A DNA stretch of 64,000 bases from Trochalopteron elliotii (GCA_024734555.1 JANPWX010019821.1:460900-524899), one strand, 5' to 3'. Counted from the first letter of the stretch, positions 1 through 15,717 are shown. Translations and numbers: made by a program. The notes: generated from the letters alone by a model not told the origin.

Positions 1-3000
1 TAAATACCAATTCAAATACATTTTCAAATGTTTATTTAGTATCATTAAAAAAAAAAAAAACAAACTAACAAAAGAAAACCTAATGAACTCCAACTGACTA
101 ACCAAACAAAAATATCTACCATAACACCGCTACCAACTCCAGAATCTAGTCGTTAAGAAAAATATTTCTACACAAGACAACTTCATATGGCTTATTCTGT
201 AGTGCCACAAGAGGACACTCTTTTTTTGTGCTCTTTTTTTTAATGAGGACATGTGCTTGACAAGTTATTTTGTGTTCAGTGGTAAATACAGATTTCTGAT
301 CCCCAGGACCCCAGAAGATAAGGACATCTCTTCATATTCATTCAGTCTTACTTAAGCTCAAATTTCAGGCAGTAATAATTAACAAATTTTGTTGTTAGTG
401 TTGCTTTAACAGTTTTAGATAAGCTAACAGTTGTAGCCCCTTATTAAAGTTGCATTAGCCTTGGTTCATAGAGTTTTGTCTTATACTCTAATCACAACTT
501 TTTTCTAAAATCATATAATACATTTTACACTTTAGTTACAACATTGTTGGAAATGTGCTGTATAATATTCTGGTACAAATACCCTTGTACCTTGTCTTTA
601 TTTGCAAGAAGCAGCTAGGCATGTATAATTTTTTAAAGAAAACAACTTAGGAAATACATTTTGAGAAATGTAAAACTGTATTCTTAAAATTAGTGATTGT
701 ATTAAAAGTATTGAAATAACAGCAGTGACGTTGCTTCATAATTATTTTAAAGACATTGGGTAAAAGTTTTTTTACATGGAACAAAGCAAGTGATTACAAT
801 ATGTGAATTCTACATTAAAAATCTGCAGTGATGTAACCCAATAATGACTTCAGGACAAAAGGAAAATAAAGAAATAAAATCTCTTGCTTCTTTACAGTCA
901 ACTCAGTGGAACAAGAATTTACATGTAGAATCTACCTCCATTTTTGCCTTTATATTACCTGTATTAAGTTCCATGGCCTGAACAAGGACAAAAAGAAAAA
1001 ATAGTTGAATGATAAGTTAGCATCTTCATGCATTCATCTTAACAAGAAACTATTTAGAAACAACAGAATTTAAGATATCTGGTGATGCTGGTTATATTTG
1101 GGTTAAATGTGTTTCATACTTAACTTCATTTTAAAGTCATAATGAAATTGAGTGATACTGTTATTCAAGCTGAGTAGAACTTCAACAATTTTACCAAAAT
1201 GGTTAGTTGTTTTGAGGGGAGGAACTTCAAGTTGCTGTTCAGGGGTTCTAAATTACACTTTCAACTTTGGCTTTCATCGTGACAGCTATTAAGTAGGTAC
1301 AGGAGATCCCATTACTTGAGCCTTGACCAATGTATCTGGCTCTGGGATGTTGTGCTAAGACTTGCTTAGGTCCTCCATATCTCTTCCATGATTTTAGTTC
1401 AGTCTGACGTGGTACTTTACCTTTAAAACAGCTTTTCCCACATTACTAGCTCCTGTCTGATTCATTACAGCATTTCCAAAGGGCTAAGTCCACCACACAC
1501 TCGCCATAAACAGGAAGGAATTGGAAAAAGAAAACATAAGGAAACTCATAGTAAAACGATCACTGAAGAACACCCAGTTTATAGCTGATAACACCACTGT
1601 GATTTTTGTCATTGCTACTTTTTGTTTTATAATCTATATGGGAGCCAAACACTTGGATAAATACAGATGCAAATAGGATTATACTCCTTACTTTGTATAT
1701 CTTTGGAGAGAATATAAATAGCATAACTATCAAGGCTTTCTCATGTACATTCAGAGCTTTAAAATGTTTAGCTAGATATGAGGTCTACTTTATTAACCCT
1801 TAGTAGTGATTACACAATTTTAGGTTTGCTATATCCTTATTTTTAGGTTGTTACTTTGTGATGCATTAGTCGAGCTTCTTGAGGGGAATGTCTTGTGATT
1901 TCAGAGTTTTGCAGATCAATTTTTACTGAATGCACTTCTTGCTGCCCTGCCAAAAGAGTATTGATAACACCAGAAGTCAATATGCAAAGTACAACCATAA
2001 AGCCAGAGCAGGTACTCAGAGGGAGCAGTGACACCTGTAGAGCCAAAATCTTTGAAACAGATGTTTCATAAGGGTCTTGATATTTTATAAAGTTTCTGAG
2101 AGTGCTATTATGATATAATTAATTGCCTATAATTGTGGGTTTTAATAAATATAGCAAAGTGAGTGCTGCAATGAAAGTCATAAAAATTTGCACATATTAG
2201 GCAGTGTTACAGACTTTAAGAAATTGGTCACACTGTCCAGCACACAATATCCAGGAATGAGTTGTGCACATCTTACAGCTCAGGGGCTATGCTGTACTTC
2301 AGTACAATTGTTTGTACATCCAGGGTGTGTACTTGATTTGCACATGAAAGGTGAAAGCAGAAGAGAGGCTTTGGAAACGACATTTTGACAGGTGGCGCTT
2401 TGTGCATTGTGGAGGGTAATTCCCTAAATCAGAGCAGCAAAGGAGACTTTGATCAGAAAAACAACATAGAGAAAGGAGGAAGTCATGAGTACATGGCTGG
2501 CAATAGAAATTCTGTTTTCAGCTTCTGAGCTCCCTTCCCACATGAAACATGCCTGCTGTGCTATTGTAAGGGCACTTAAAATAGCACAGTTATGGGACAC
2601 TATGACAAGGGCTGCTAACACATTAAAACATGAGTCCTTTCTCTGGCAACCAAGACCATTTCTGCTCTTTAGAGACATGGTGTTTTACCTCATTTCTGAG
2701 GTTCCAAAATAATTTTTTGGGAAAACAATGTGAGTGGGAAAGGGCACAGGTAAATGCAGAAGAGGATGTCCCATACATCTGAGAATGCAAAAGTTGTGGC
2801 ATGTAATAATGGTCTTAAATGTGGAGTAATGTTTCTGGTGATCTGTCCAAAGAAAACACAAGCCAGCTATTCTGGCTTAACAGTAGGTTGAAATTTCAAG
2901 AGCAAGTTAGACAGCTATGAAACCAAATTGACTCAATCTATTTTTCACTACCAGTTGATGCTTATTTTGGTTTTATGCCCAGTAGTGCAACAGAGATATT

Positions 3001-6000
3001 TCCTGACATTACCTTTGTTATTACAATTCCCCGTGGTCATATCAGGATCTCAGGCAGAAATGGCACATGCCATGAGCTAGGCAAAGAGAGTAAAGCAGTG
3101 GTGATGGTCACTGTGCTACTGAATTGGGTATGTCCAGTGGTTATACACCTTCTGAGTGAGGATTACAGCTGTTGACTTAGCCTCAAGAAGATTCAAGCAA
3201 ACTTGGTGTTCAGAAGGCTTTATTTTGGCTTTGGCTTTGCAGAAGTCCCTTTTTTTCCCATACCCAAAGTGTATGTCATTGTGTGCATATAGCCTTACCT
3301 CGAGGAAGAAGAAACTGAATATTTAAGAATCTGAAGATTTGAGAAAAACACGTTAGATGACATTTAAGTTTCTATTGAGAGGTTCATTGCACTAGAAGTT
3401 AATTCAAAAGTACCTGTAGCCCTATCAAAACTTCTCTTTCGGGAATTATTCATGTGCATAATACTGAAACACAGAAAATATTTATAAATGGATTTAGAAC
3501 TAGGCTTTTCAGGAGACACCATATTCATCAGAGCTTTTCATTAAGAATTTGAAATAAGATATATAGTATTACAAATGAGAGGCTTTCTATGTTCTTCTGT
3601 CCACAGATTTTGTAGAAATAGGTGCCCTTTCAGTCAACATATTTCACCTTTCTTCTATCCAGGAAATACTTATTACATAATTATATACTTATTGTACATT
3701 TAAATATAAATTTAAATCTTTATATATAATTAAATAGATTCAAAGCATGCACTTAATTATTCTTCAATCACAGAAATGTGACCTATTTCAGCTGGATTTT
3801 AGTCCATTTATACCAATGATGTTTCTTCGTCTTTTACAACTAGCAAGTAGTAGGTAATATTTGTTCATTATGACACTGATGAAGATTCTAGGGGGCCACT
3901 TTGCTTCTCCAAATTATCTGCCACCTCATGAGCTCAACAGACATTTCTTCAGTGAAATTAAAAGTGAGCTAATATGGGAAAGGTCAGAACAAAATAAATA
4001 GAACAGGTAATTTTTCAAGCAATTGTTGAATTTTTACTTTCATAAATGTGTTTTGCACTCCATTACCGTATGATGCTGCAGAAATTAATGTCTTATTGTT
4101 CTTCGATGTAACACACAAGCACTGATCTGTGGTTGGTTATGGCAGCTGATGCATGTGTGATGAGATGTGCCACAGCTACAAATTCATTTACACCCTTAAG
4201 CCTCAGAGGGACAAATAGTGCCCATACTTTCTAGCAGTGAGCTACAAGACCTGTGGGCAGACTGTGTATCTTTGTAGCAGTGCAAAACAGGATCACTGCA
4301 GGGAGTTCCTCTGGCTAAGATATACATCCATCACCTGCCTTAAGAGAATGAAACTCCAAGCAAGACAGGTTCTAAATGGCACAGCAGCTCCCTCAGATTT
4401 CTGACGATAAAACTGTTGAGGGAATCACCTTTGTAAAGGGGCAGTATGGAAGATGTAAACTATGGGATCAGTCTTGTAGTACGTCATTTAAGAGCTGTGA
4501 CAGCTGAAATGTTCACAGGGTGTCTCAGACATATGTCTTTTTCCATATAAAATGACAGCTTTAAGGAAATGTACAACAAATCCATGCAAACAGGAGAGAG
4601 AATTACTTCCCTTTGGGATTTAAACACAACAAAAGCCAACACAGCCAAACAAAATGTTAAGAAATGTACCTTGACTTCCAGATGAAGCTTCTTGCCTTCC
4701 AGTGCTTGTGATCTCCAGTTTGATCAACATTGTCAAGGACCTACAGTGACCATTAGCACCAAAAAATGCAGCCTAGTTTCTTCAAATGCACCTCTGGCAT
4801 GACATTTCAGTGAGTTGTAATTTTAGAGAAATTTGGGTTATTATTCAGAAAGAATTTATGGCAACTGCTGAGTTTCTGCCCAAAGTAAAAATACTTTGTT
4901 TTACAAATGCTAGCTAGTTTCATAAATTACAGTAGGGACTTCAGAATACAAACAATGTTGAGGAGGATATACTTTATTCTTATATTAAAGCAGAAAAACA
5001 ATCTCTTTTGAAGGTTATATTACAATCTACATCCTTTTAACTGAATAAATAGGTCTATCTGTACTATACAGTTGTGTCTTTTTACATTTCAAATTGTCAG
5101 GGTCTATTTAGATTTTGGCACTTTCTATGCAGCACAGAAATATCTTCATCTAGATGTTTTATGCGCTCAGGAAGTAGCTTCTATTTATCTCAGCTCCTCA
5201 GAATTATTATCAATTTCTTCATTGCAGACTGTACATTTCTTACCAAATATTTTTTTCTCTGTCAGAGCTCCAAACCAGCCCAATGTAAGAAAGCAGAGAT
5301 TTTCCTGCATAACACTCTAGCCAGACCTGCCTCTAAAAGGTTGCAGCCGTATGTCCACTGCCAGGGCCTTACTGTAAAACCAGCCTCTCAGTTTTTACTC
5401 TGTGTGTAGCAATTGTATCTCAGGACTCTTACTCACTCTTACATGCTGACCAGGCAAACCAACAGTCTCTTGGTAGATGAGCCACGTTAATAACATCGTA
5501 TTTTAAAGTACTTTTTAGTGTCTTACCAGCTGATGAATAAAAAAATCACATTGTAAGAGTTGCAAGAAATCTGTACTATATTATATTCCAAGTACTTTGT
5601 GACAAAAAATATTGTTTATAGGAAATCTTTCCCCATAAGAATTGTCACAACTACAGAAAGCTTTTCTCCAGTGTAATTTTATTAGGGATTCCTGCCATCA
5701 TATCAACATACAAAACAATCAGGATGTTGACATATAGAAATGTGAAATTCACTGTACAAAGATAAGGCTCAAGTTACAGGTATATTTTCCCCTTACACTC
5801 CATGAAATAAAACCATTTTTAATTCTTCCCAGAGTTGTGTTTATAAATGTTAGACAAACCACAAAATAGATTTCAAGTACATAACATTTTACAATATAAT
5901 CCAAGCACAGACAGAAATACACAATACTGTACCTATAGACGCTCCATAGTCCAAGTCTGTCATCTTTACTCGTAAAAAGCTGCTACTCTCTGAACGTGCG

Positions 6001-7564
6001 CACCCACATCCTTCTATGTATGACATGGTCCTGGCCTTCAATTTCTAAGACTCTCATGACTTTTAGTTATATTACTTTGATAGACCAGAGAATATCAGGA
6101 AGGAAAGGTGAAAATTTTAAAAGGCCAGGTCTGAATGTATGCACATGGTTAGTAAAGGCAAGCACATGTGCACACACACTTGCATATAACCCTACATAAA
6201 ACTTCACTGCACTGCACAATTTTTGAGATTATGTTCTCATGCAACTGAGCTATTTTCTGACAAGAGTTAAACCAAGCATTACAATATTCCTACTTCTGGA
6301 GTGCTGTAATTCACAGGGACAAGACTGTCATATTCAACTTTTTTTTTTTAAAGTGATTATCAGACTTTCTAGGAGGTTGTATGGAACCATGTCTTCACAG
6401 TCCAGCAGGATGTCTGCTCTCATAGCCTTCACTACTGAGAACACCTTTTCTGACTCCTTTGTTTACCAACAATGCAGATGAATAATTTCTGGCTAAGACC
6501 AAATGTCTACATTTGTTCACTCTCCATTTCTATTAGGCTGAATGATTATTACCTTGTGGGAAAAGATCATTTAGCTGCAAGTAGCACAGGAAGAAATAGA
6601 CATTAAATAACTAATCATTAATGACTCTTCTGGGAAACAGATTAGCAAGGACAAACAAAGACAGTAAAAAAAACCACAGTGGTTTAATTTAGTCTTTGTT
6701 GGAGGGGTGATGAATAGCAATCCAAAACTTTTCAGCTAAGGAAAGGAACTCCTAAGCCCCATAACTGTTCTGTCTTTTAAAAACTGGAGAAGATTAGAAG
6801 GGAAGGAAAAATCCTCTATGAAAATTGCCATTTTAAAACTAGACACTTGCAAAGGCTTACAAGAGAAAATCAAGCAAAAGAGATTCCCTGATACTGAAAC
6901 TAAAGGAATTTATTTATTAGGAATTAGACATGTGGTTACAATCTGTTAAATGCACATCTAGTAAAATAGTCTCAAATATGTCTCCAATTCATAAATGTCT
7001 ATGCAGGAGAAGGAGTCTGAAGCCAAAATTCAAGTTCCTTAATTTAACTATGAAACAAGGCTGCACTAAGATTGTGAGAGAGGAGGAATAAAAACTTTGT
7101 CTTAAATACAACCTCTGTGGTATATTTGAGGGCCTTCAAATGTTCTCAGCATTGACAAGATTTTACGTAAGTATATTCTCTAAGCTATATTGGAATACCT
7201 TTAGATATACAAATCCATGTTACACAAAACAGCATTAGATCTTGTAACTGGGCTCATAATGACAAGGAATGAGGGTAAGTATGGTGCTATATGTGAAAGG
7301 AAGCATTTGGTATGCACAGAAAATATGTTGTCTTAGAGATTAGTCATAAAGGGTATCAAGCATGAAGATGCATCTCTTAAAGTGTTTAAGCCTTTAACTG
7401 TGAGCCAGTAGATTATTTTTATATCAACTGTACAGCCTAATGTTTTTCTTTTTAAAAGAAGTATGAAAAATTTATTCCTTTTTCACCTTTTCATCTTCTT
7501 TATGGTTTTTAAAAGTAGCTCACTCATCTACTGATTTATTTTTGGGTCCTTTTTTTCTTTTTTT

Positions 7565-7596
<32 letters not shown>

Positions 7597-8253
7597 TTGC
7601 TACTTACTATTATTGTCTTCCATTATGTACAATAATCTACATTTAGACTGAAGAATCAATCTTTCTCTAAACGTACTTGGACTATCTCTATTTTGTAAAG
7701 ACTTTCTACAGAACTGATAAAGTGGAAGACAAGCTGACAGATAAGAGGAAGGATCATTTCAGTTCTGCTCTCACTTCCCCAGGCTTTAGAACTGTGCCTT
7801 TCAGAAATTCTTTTGCATACTTGCTGTTGCTTCACCTCCCCCAGGTAGCCCCTACTGAACTTGAGTGAACTTTCTGTGTGTTTCTCAAACGCAGTCCCTT
7901 TGTATAGAGCTACATTAAATTCATTCATTCTCCAGCCATAGTTTAAAAACAAATAATTTGTAAAACACTAAAAACACCCTACATGCCCCTCTGCATTATT
8001 CTTACCAATGTGTACATTTAAATAACATCATAAGTTGTCTTTTACTAAAAATTTACCAAAATATCTTAAACACATAAAAATGTAAAAAAAAAACAACAGA
8101 AAAAAAACCCAAAAAACAAAAACACCAGCATAAACATTGCTTGTATAGGCATTGGTTAGAAGAGATTGTTGTACTAAGGAGTATATTCAAAAAGATTTTC
8201 TTCCAGTATCATCAGTTTTAGTGTCATGGATTGAAAGGTTAAGGACAATGAAA
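1..8253. other. 3' flank of FRMD3, no gene recognised
   Basis: This AT-rich stretch lies beyond the first candidate poly(A) signal of FRMD3. I see no exon-like open frame bounded by splice signals and no recognisable protein. The open frames present are short (at most about 111 codons, at 5074-5409) and match no family I know. In mammals the next gene in this direction is RASEF, so this is probably the FRMD3-RASEF intergenic space; that is inference from synteny. If a more distal poly(A) site is used, some of it is 3' UTR. Apart from homopolymer tracts (an A run at 47-60, a T tract at 7550-7598) and AT-rich sequence near 3670-3740, I see nothing specific. Confidence 0.6.
7550..7598. repeat. 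poly(T) tract
   Basis: A 49-base run of T interrupted only by two C residues. On the minus strand it reads as poly(A). It is a simple low-complexity tract; no retroposed gene body was recognised beside it. Confidence 0.9.
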
Positions 8254-8259
8254 TTTATT
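8254..8259 (-). promoter_or_regulatory. FRMD3: candidate FRMD3 poly(A) signal (AATAAA)
   Basis: The plus strand reads TTTATT, which is AATAAA on the gene strand, 283 bases after the stop codon. It is the first canonical hexamer downstream of the coding end. Further AATAAA hexamers occur on the same strand at 7534-7539 and 7471-7476, so a longer 3' UTR is equally possible. Sequence alone does not show which site is used. Confidence 0.35.
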
Positions 8260-8541
8260 GTGACCCTGTCCTATATAATGTAATAAATGAGTTGGAAGTG
8301 TGAAATGTAATTATAAAATAAAACTTCTTTTTGGTTATTGGGAGGTGACTGTATAAGATGGTAACTAAAATGGCAATTTAAGTATATAAAGAGAACTTAA
8401 GAACCTCCAGAGTCTGCAACAAAAACTGTACTTGAAGATATGAAGGCAGCTGCCAACAGATGGGCCATGGGGCATTATGGAAAGTTGTCACTAACTGAAA
8501 TTTTGAATATAGCCCTTAGTTGTATCATATTCATGTAAAAT
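8260..8541 (-). other. FRMD3: FRMD3 3' UTR (minimum extent)
   Basis: Untranslated sequence directly after the TAA stop codon at 8542-8544, extending to the first canonical poly(A) hexamer. It is AT-rich and has no recognised structured element. The real end may lie further down. Confidence 0.5.
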
Positions 8542-9186
<645 letters not shown>

Positions 9187-9477
9187 TCACGCTTCCAATA
9201 ATATATAATAGACATATGGAAAGAAGATTCTGCAATAATTTTGCATATTAAAATCAGACTGTACAAAATTATCAAAAACTGGAAAAGCTTTTTGAAGAAG
9301 ACACTATCTTTACAATGCTGCAGTGCATCAGATCTGCTCAAGAGAGTCTGACGCAACTACTGATGGCAATAGTGTAGTGTAAAGAAGAAAAGAGAGCAGC
9401 TTATTTTCTACTGGCAGTCTGACTTCTGGTATAAATTAATACCTACTACATCTGTGAATTGGTGCTCTTTGGTGTAT

Positions 9478-9510
9478 AATAATAATAAGAATAATAACAA
9501 CAACAAAAAC
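9478..9510. repeat. (AAT)n/(AAC)n microsatellite
   Basis: Imperfect AAT units grade into AAC units over about 33 bases. This is ordinary intronic simple sequence. Confidence 0.85.
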
Positions 9511-12500
9511 CACCAACTCTCATTGCTTTGAGATGAATGAGTGTGGTAATAGCTAAGGTTGAGAATCAATCATGATATTAAAACGACAGATCATCATGAT
9601 AAATTCATTTTAACAGTAAAATGGGTAAAGGAGAGGAAGGTTAACACATGATATGTGGATTAGATATGATTGGAACTGCATTCTAATAGCCTTTTTATTA
9701 TTCTAATAAAAAGCTCCTTCTCATGTCTCCTTTTTTTTCTGCTCATCTAGTTCTTTAGCTCTTTTCTCTCTCCCCTTTATAGAGGAGACTTTCTTGACAC
9801 TATTCTCTGCTCAAGCCCTTTCCTCTCAAAACTTACTCTCCTTTTTCCACTCTAACAGCAATAAGTCGTCCAACAAGTCTGGCTGTTTACAGCTACATCA
9901 GTACCTTAGTGACTGCTGTTAGTTGGTCACAGGAGTGGAAAGGAGGACAGCTGGCCACAGACCTGCCTTACAAAGCAATGTTAAGACACCACCTCACGGA
10001 AATTTCCCTTTTCAAATATTCAAAATGGCCCAGACAGATCTCTTCCCCTGTAATTTGTTATCTTTTCCTTGCTCTCTAGACCTCACTAGCCATGGTCCAG
10101 GTGAGGATTCAAATTTTGGCCAAATTATCAAAAAGACATTTTCTGCTTCCTTTCATTTTGTTACTGAGCAAAGCAGCTTGGGTTAGCATCTGATGCTTTT
10201 TCTTCCTGATCTGGCTTGTCATGTGTTCTTGTGGAGACAGCACATAACCAGGGATGGAGAAAGAGAGCAAGAGAGTTCCTTTCAGCAGCAAATGTGCATA
10301 GCTGAAATGAAACCTTGTCCTCAATAATTATTAATTCAATAATTTAATTAGTTTAATTTTCATTAGTTTAATTTGATTTTCTACTTAATAATTCCTTGCC
10401 TCAACTACTCTGTCCTCTCTTATCTCAGCCAATTTAGAAATTCATCACTTTTCAGCATGAAACTTGTTTTGTGCTGGAACTTAATTGTCCACACCAGTCT
10501 TTACATTAAGAAATACACTTGTCACAGTCATCAAGAGGAGGATACGAACCAACTGAAATGAGACAAAACAGTGTATGAACACCAAGAAATGAGAACAGAT
10601 TTGGAGAATCTTTCTCCTTAGCATCTTTCTCCTAAGTAACAGAAGGTAATGCTGGATCATCAAACCATACTCAGTTACTTGAGAGTACACCCACGACAAT
10701 ATAAATTACAAAAGCCAAAATTGTTTAACTCTGGGACCCAGCATTAAGAATCTACACATATCTTTAGAGACACAAGAACTAGCATTTGATTCTCAAATAT
10801 GCTTTTCAATTATTCTTAATATGAGTAAAGTTTAAGTTGAGCCTTAACTTAGTTAAGTAAGTTAAGTTAAGCCTAACTTACTTAGAGATTTCAAAATGGT
10901 TGAAAGCACACAATTTTACTCTCTCATATTTGAGAATTTTGTCCATAGGCCTCTCTATACCAGCTTAGGTGCAAGGTCAGTAATATATCTTCATCTTTTT
11001 TCTCATCATAGAGGACAGCTGCAGCTACCACAAAGAAACACACAATTTATGATTCTTGAGCCTCCTCTTCCTCCCCAGAGTAAGTTCCAGCTTCCATAAA
11101 ATACATAGTGAACATGAACAACATATATCATATTACATTTCATTAAAACTCTATTCTTGTCAAGTACCTGGCAAACTTCTGACTACGGGGTTAACCTGTT
11201 GATAGAAGGCAGCAGAGGAACATATCAGTGTTTTTGTTTTCTGAAATGTTTGTATTAAAACTGTAATGTGTTGGAGATTTGAAGCACACATCAAATTTAC
11301 ATTCCACTATTTTATTTCAACCGCTAAGAAGAATTTTCAACTCCTTGGTTTGTTATTTAAACTCATTAAATCAAAGTAACTGCATTTTATATCAGTCAAA
11401 TAGTAGCGTAAATCAGTATTTGAAAATTTAGAATGGGCATTAAATGCTGTTTCTCCTGCAAGTTCATTTGATATTTGAAAAAATTAAATATATGAAGTTG
11501 TTATTTTTGCTCCTTCATATCCTTTGCAGCACCACAACATTTTTTAAGTCAAGAACTGAGGAAAGAACAGGCTATTAACTAGGGTCAACATGAATGATTC
11601 CAGAAAAGTTCCAGTTAAGTTGCAATACGTAGATAAGTATGTCAGGTCATTCATATTTTGATGGTTTCAAAAGACAAATGTAAAATCATTATGGCAAATA
11701 TCATTTACAAAGATTATGCAGGCCTGAGAATATCACATTAAAGTACCAAAATTCCACAGTACAATGAATATACCAGAAACACAAATTTAAGAGAGAAGAA
11801 AGATTTTCAGATTTTTTCACTTTTCGGATAGCCATAGTTCTTTTACTCAAGACAGCCAGTTATCTGAAGTAATAAAATGAAGCCAAAAAAAAAAAATCCT
11901 CAAAATGTCCTAATGAAAAAACAAAATATAAAAGTTAAAGCAAGCCTAACTCCTTATACTCTTTAATTATTCTATGACTCTACTGCAAATTCTTTGCTCC
12001 TATTCATACATAACAATTATTTTGGTGCTACCCTTATAAGGCTGTAATTTTATATAATTTGTTGACAAGATTTTGAAAAGTCTACTACCTCTTTAACAAT
12101 AGTTAAAATTTATGTGGTGTTCAGATTTAAAGTACTATGAACTGAGAATTAAATTACATTTGAGAAGAACTTCTTCTTTCCATTCTTTACTTTGTATTCT
12201 TACTGGCAATTTACATTCCCTAAATTAGAAACTTCTAATACAGATTACTGGAATATCAGGTAGATAAACTCAGGTTTATTTCTTATATTTCCACAGCAAA
12301 AGTTTGCTACATTTTTCTGGCAACTGAGCAAATTTTACAAAGCCAGAGGTCTCATTATCCTAGGTGAAACTCAATATTCCTCTTCCACCAAATACTGTGG
12401 TTGCTCTAAACCAGGAACATGAACAGCTGAATAAGACATAAGATTACTGTGGCCATCTGCTGTGATCATGAACGTGCAAGAGGTCTGACATAAAAGTTGT

Positions 12501-15500
12501 TGGCTGCTAGTATTTCTACAGGGGCCAAAACCAGCAGCAGAGGATTAACAAAATGAAGTCCAGCTCTAGCTCCACCATTCTTAAGAAGCTGTGGTTGCTG
12601 GAAGTACAGCACCCAGAAAAATGTATCATCTGCTTATTAAAAAATTCAGTTCACACATTGTCTGTTGGCCGGATATCCTAGACATGGCTCTTCTTATCAG
12701 AAACACAACTACACACCTGTATGTATATGCCTTTTATGCTCGAGAAAGGAACAAGTGTGAATATACCCTCATTTTAAAGAGAGAAATGGAAAATTAGATA
12801 TGGTCCAGAGAGAACAGTGCTAGGAACATTTCATACACACATGTAAACAAAAAATGCCAGCCAGGCTGCAATTAGGAGAAATCCTTCCTGTCCTTTTTAT
12901 CTTCCTCTAGAAATATCCTTTGCTTATTTATCATGTGGACAAAATTCATTTGTACTATGAATAGAAGGACCTTTCAGAGGGAAGAAGGTGATTTTCTCAC
13001 ATGAGCAAAGTGCCTTAATGTCACAAAGAAAATGTAGAAAAATGAGACAGACTCTAGAATTGCATTGAATTTAAATATTTCCCTACACAGGATCTATATC
13101 AAGCAGGGTTTGCATCACAGCCAGACCTCTTGCCCTCAGAAATAGGAGGGCACAGATTCGTACCATACGCACATCCCTTGCCCATAAAAGACACCTGTTA
13201 TAGCTTTGCAAGGAGAGCTAATCAATGACAGTTTATAGTAACTGCTTTTTAGGCAGTGACCTGGCTTTCCTGCTGGCCTTTACTGTTTGCTTTAGTCTAA
13301 TGAGAACATCTAGAAGGGAGCAAAGTCCTGTCCCAGTTGCCAGTCCGTATCAGTTGCATGTTTTGTGGCATTACAGATTGCCTCCCAGCTGTGCTGTGTC
13401 ACAGTGCTCAATGCCATGGCTAGTACAGCTACTAAAGGCCACTGATCTGCTTGTCACACCCCACAAAGGGCACCCAAAGCACACAGGCAGGAGCAGAGCA
13501 GAGCATACTGCATGGCAGACATTCTGGGATGCCTGTCTTCAATTTCTCTTTGGCCTGGAAGGAGTTCAACTCAGAGTTATTGATCCCCTTCCAGAAACAG
13601 GATTAAGTAGCAATAGGACAATAGGGAGAGACAACTGTGTATCATGGGAGCAAGAATGAGAAGACAAGATATATCTGTCAGCAGTTCAGAAAAAGAAGAA
13701 CCTGGTGATGGGGCTGCAGTGACTCAGTGTCCAGCACCATGCCAAGGACAGTGAGGCTGAAAGGAGCTGAGTACTGATGTGAAAGCTTAGCACCCAAGCA
13801 AAAGGGCAAATGGGACATTTCAGCATTCCCACTCAGCTTGGGTGACAAGACACCCTTGTTCTGGAAGGGTTGCAATGGGGCTCTCCTGAGGAGTTATGTC
13901 CCATGTTAGGAGACTTGCACCAGCTACCCCCTGTGCTTTGGTGCTGGTATACGTCTTATATGCTGATATACATTTTTTTTTTTGCATGCATGCTTCAAAA
14001 GGAATAACATACTATGAACAGTACTACAAAATCAAGATGTTTAAGAACAAATGCAGTCCAAACATACAAATCTCTTATGATTGGTATCATTATATTAAAC
14101 CATCAAGATGCCTTGCATCTATTTGGAGCCAGTATTTAACTTCTGAGATGTAAGAAGACAAAACACATGTCATGCTTTTTCAATTTGCTACTGTTTTTGA
14201 ATCAAGGGAATTAGGTGCATTCTCATAGATTCTACAGTTTCCCCTGAGTGGTGAATTCAAGAAGCAAAGACAACCAGGAGCTGTTGCTACTCAGAGACAA
14301 ATCACTGCAAGAAGCAGTTTCTCCTGTATCTACTGCACTCACTGCTTTCTAATTTTCAGATATCAAAAGAGTAACAATATTCTAATCTTTGCCGGAACAT
14401 TTTCAGTGAATTCTTTGATTAAAACTAATTTCTGAAATGAAGATTCAATGCAAAGATTTAATATAGGTTAGTAAAAACTGAAATAATTCAACGTATAGGT
14501 GCCCAAATATCAAAAGCAAACAGTATTATGGAAATCATGAAAAAACAAATTTTAAAGAGGCCTGATGATATTAAGGAAATGGACATATTTACTGACAGGG
14601 TGGGCAATGGATCTTTGGCAAGGGCATTTCCTAAAAAACCCGCCACTTTTCTGTGCAAAGCAATACTGAATACATTTTTTCCTTGGGTTACATTCCTCTT
14701 GTGTGTAGCGAAAAACTGAGATAAATCAAACTCTGCACAAGCTCCACCTTCCTCCACCAGCCTTAGCACTATTATTTAGTATAGAAATTATTATTTATTT
14801 ATTTAGAAATTATTCAGTATCTAGAAAAATAAACCAAAGAAAGCTACAATCTGGAAAATTTACTCATAGAAGTTAAAAGCTGAGTCGTCTTAACTACTGC
14901 ATTCAGCTCACATTCAAAATCCACTACTTTCTAGTTTAACAGCTATTTAGTTTGGTCATACATTACTGCAGTTTCCAAGTATTTCCCCCCCTGCCTCAGT
15001 CCCAGAAAAATACAAAGGCAAAATTCCAGTCCCTCATTTGTTACCAATTAACAAATAAATTTTCTGTAAGATAATACAACAAATTTATGTCTTTTCTCAT
15101 TCATTCTCCACTTGCAACTTCATTTTTGTCAGTAATTTGCCTTATTCTCTGCTACACATGTCATTTACAGTACAGTTCTTTTCAAGAGACAGCTATTAAC
15201 ATAAACTAGGGTAAGAGGGTTAAAAAAGGGGTTTGAGGAAAATAAATGTAAATTTACCAGCACTTCTGGCTGTGATCTTGGAGCCATGCCGCAGTAAACG
15301 AATGCACACTTCCTTGTTGCAGTGGTTAACCATCCGCAAATGAATGCTTCTCTTGGTTTGGATTTTTACAAGACATTTCACCATTTTGACTATTAATTCC
15401 TCTTCTCAAAGCCTTGTAAAAGCTCTAGCCATACCAGCTTTGACCTTTTATTAAGTTCCCACTGAGTTTTAAGAGACTAACAGAAGTCACTCTCAATGAA

Positions 15501-15568
15501 TCAAATGACAAGCTTCTAACGTGGCCAACAAAAATATCCCGGCAGGAACAGAACCAGAGGTTATTTTT

Positions 15569-15717
15569 AAACATTTCCAAATGCCTCATAATGTACAATA
15601 CAAACTTTCACAGTACCCATCTCAGTTAGCAGTTGCTAGCATAACAGCTGAACCACACACAGAGGCATAAAAATATCTAAGGTACCAAAACATAGTGCAG
15701 TTAAAAAAGAGGCCAGC
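15569..15717 (+). repeat. diverged direct repeat, copy A
   Basis: About 149 bases resembling 16910-17056 in the same orientation, at roughly 80% identity by eye. The best-conserved core is GCAGTTGCTAGCATAACAGC at 15631-15650, and both copies end in a purine-rich stretch followed by GGCCAG. No coding content or terminal repeats were seen. It may be an unnamed interspersed repeat or a local duplication. Confidence 0.7.

Noticed and set aside
1..8253. Distal FRMD3 exon or start of the neighbouring gene
   Set aside because: The FRMD3 stop codon is at 8542, and no open frame with splice signals or recognisable protein occurs below it.
13225..13659. 145-codon open frame on the plus strand
   Set aside because: The longest frame outside exons and repeats, but about this length is expected by chance in a slightly GC-richer stretch. 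The translation resembles no known protein and no splice or promoter context supports it.
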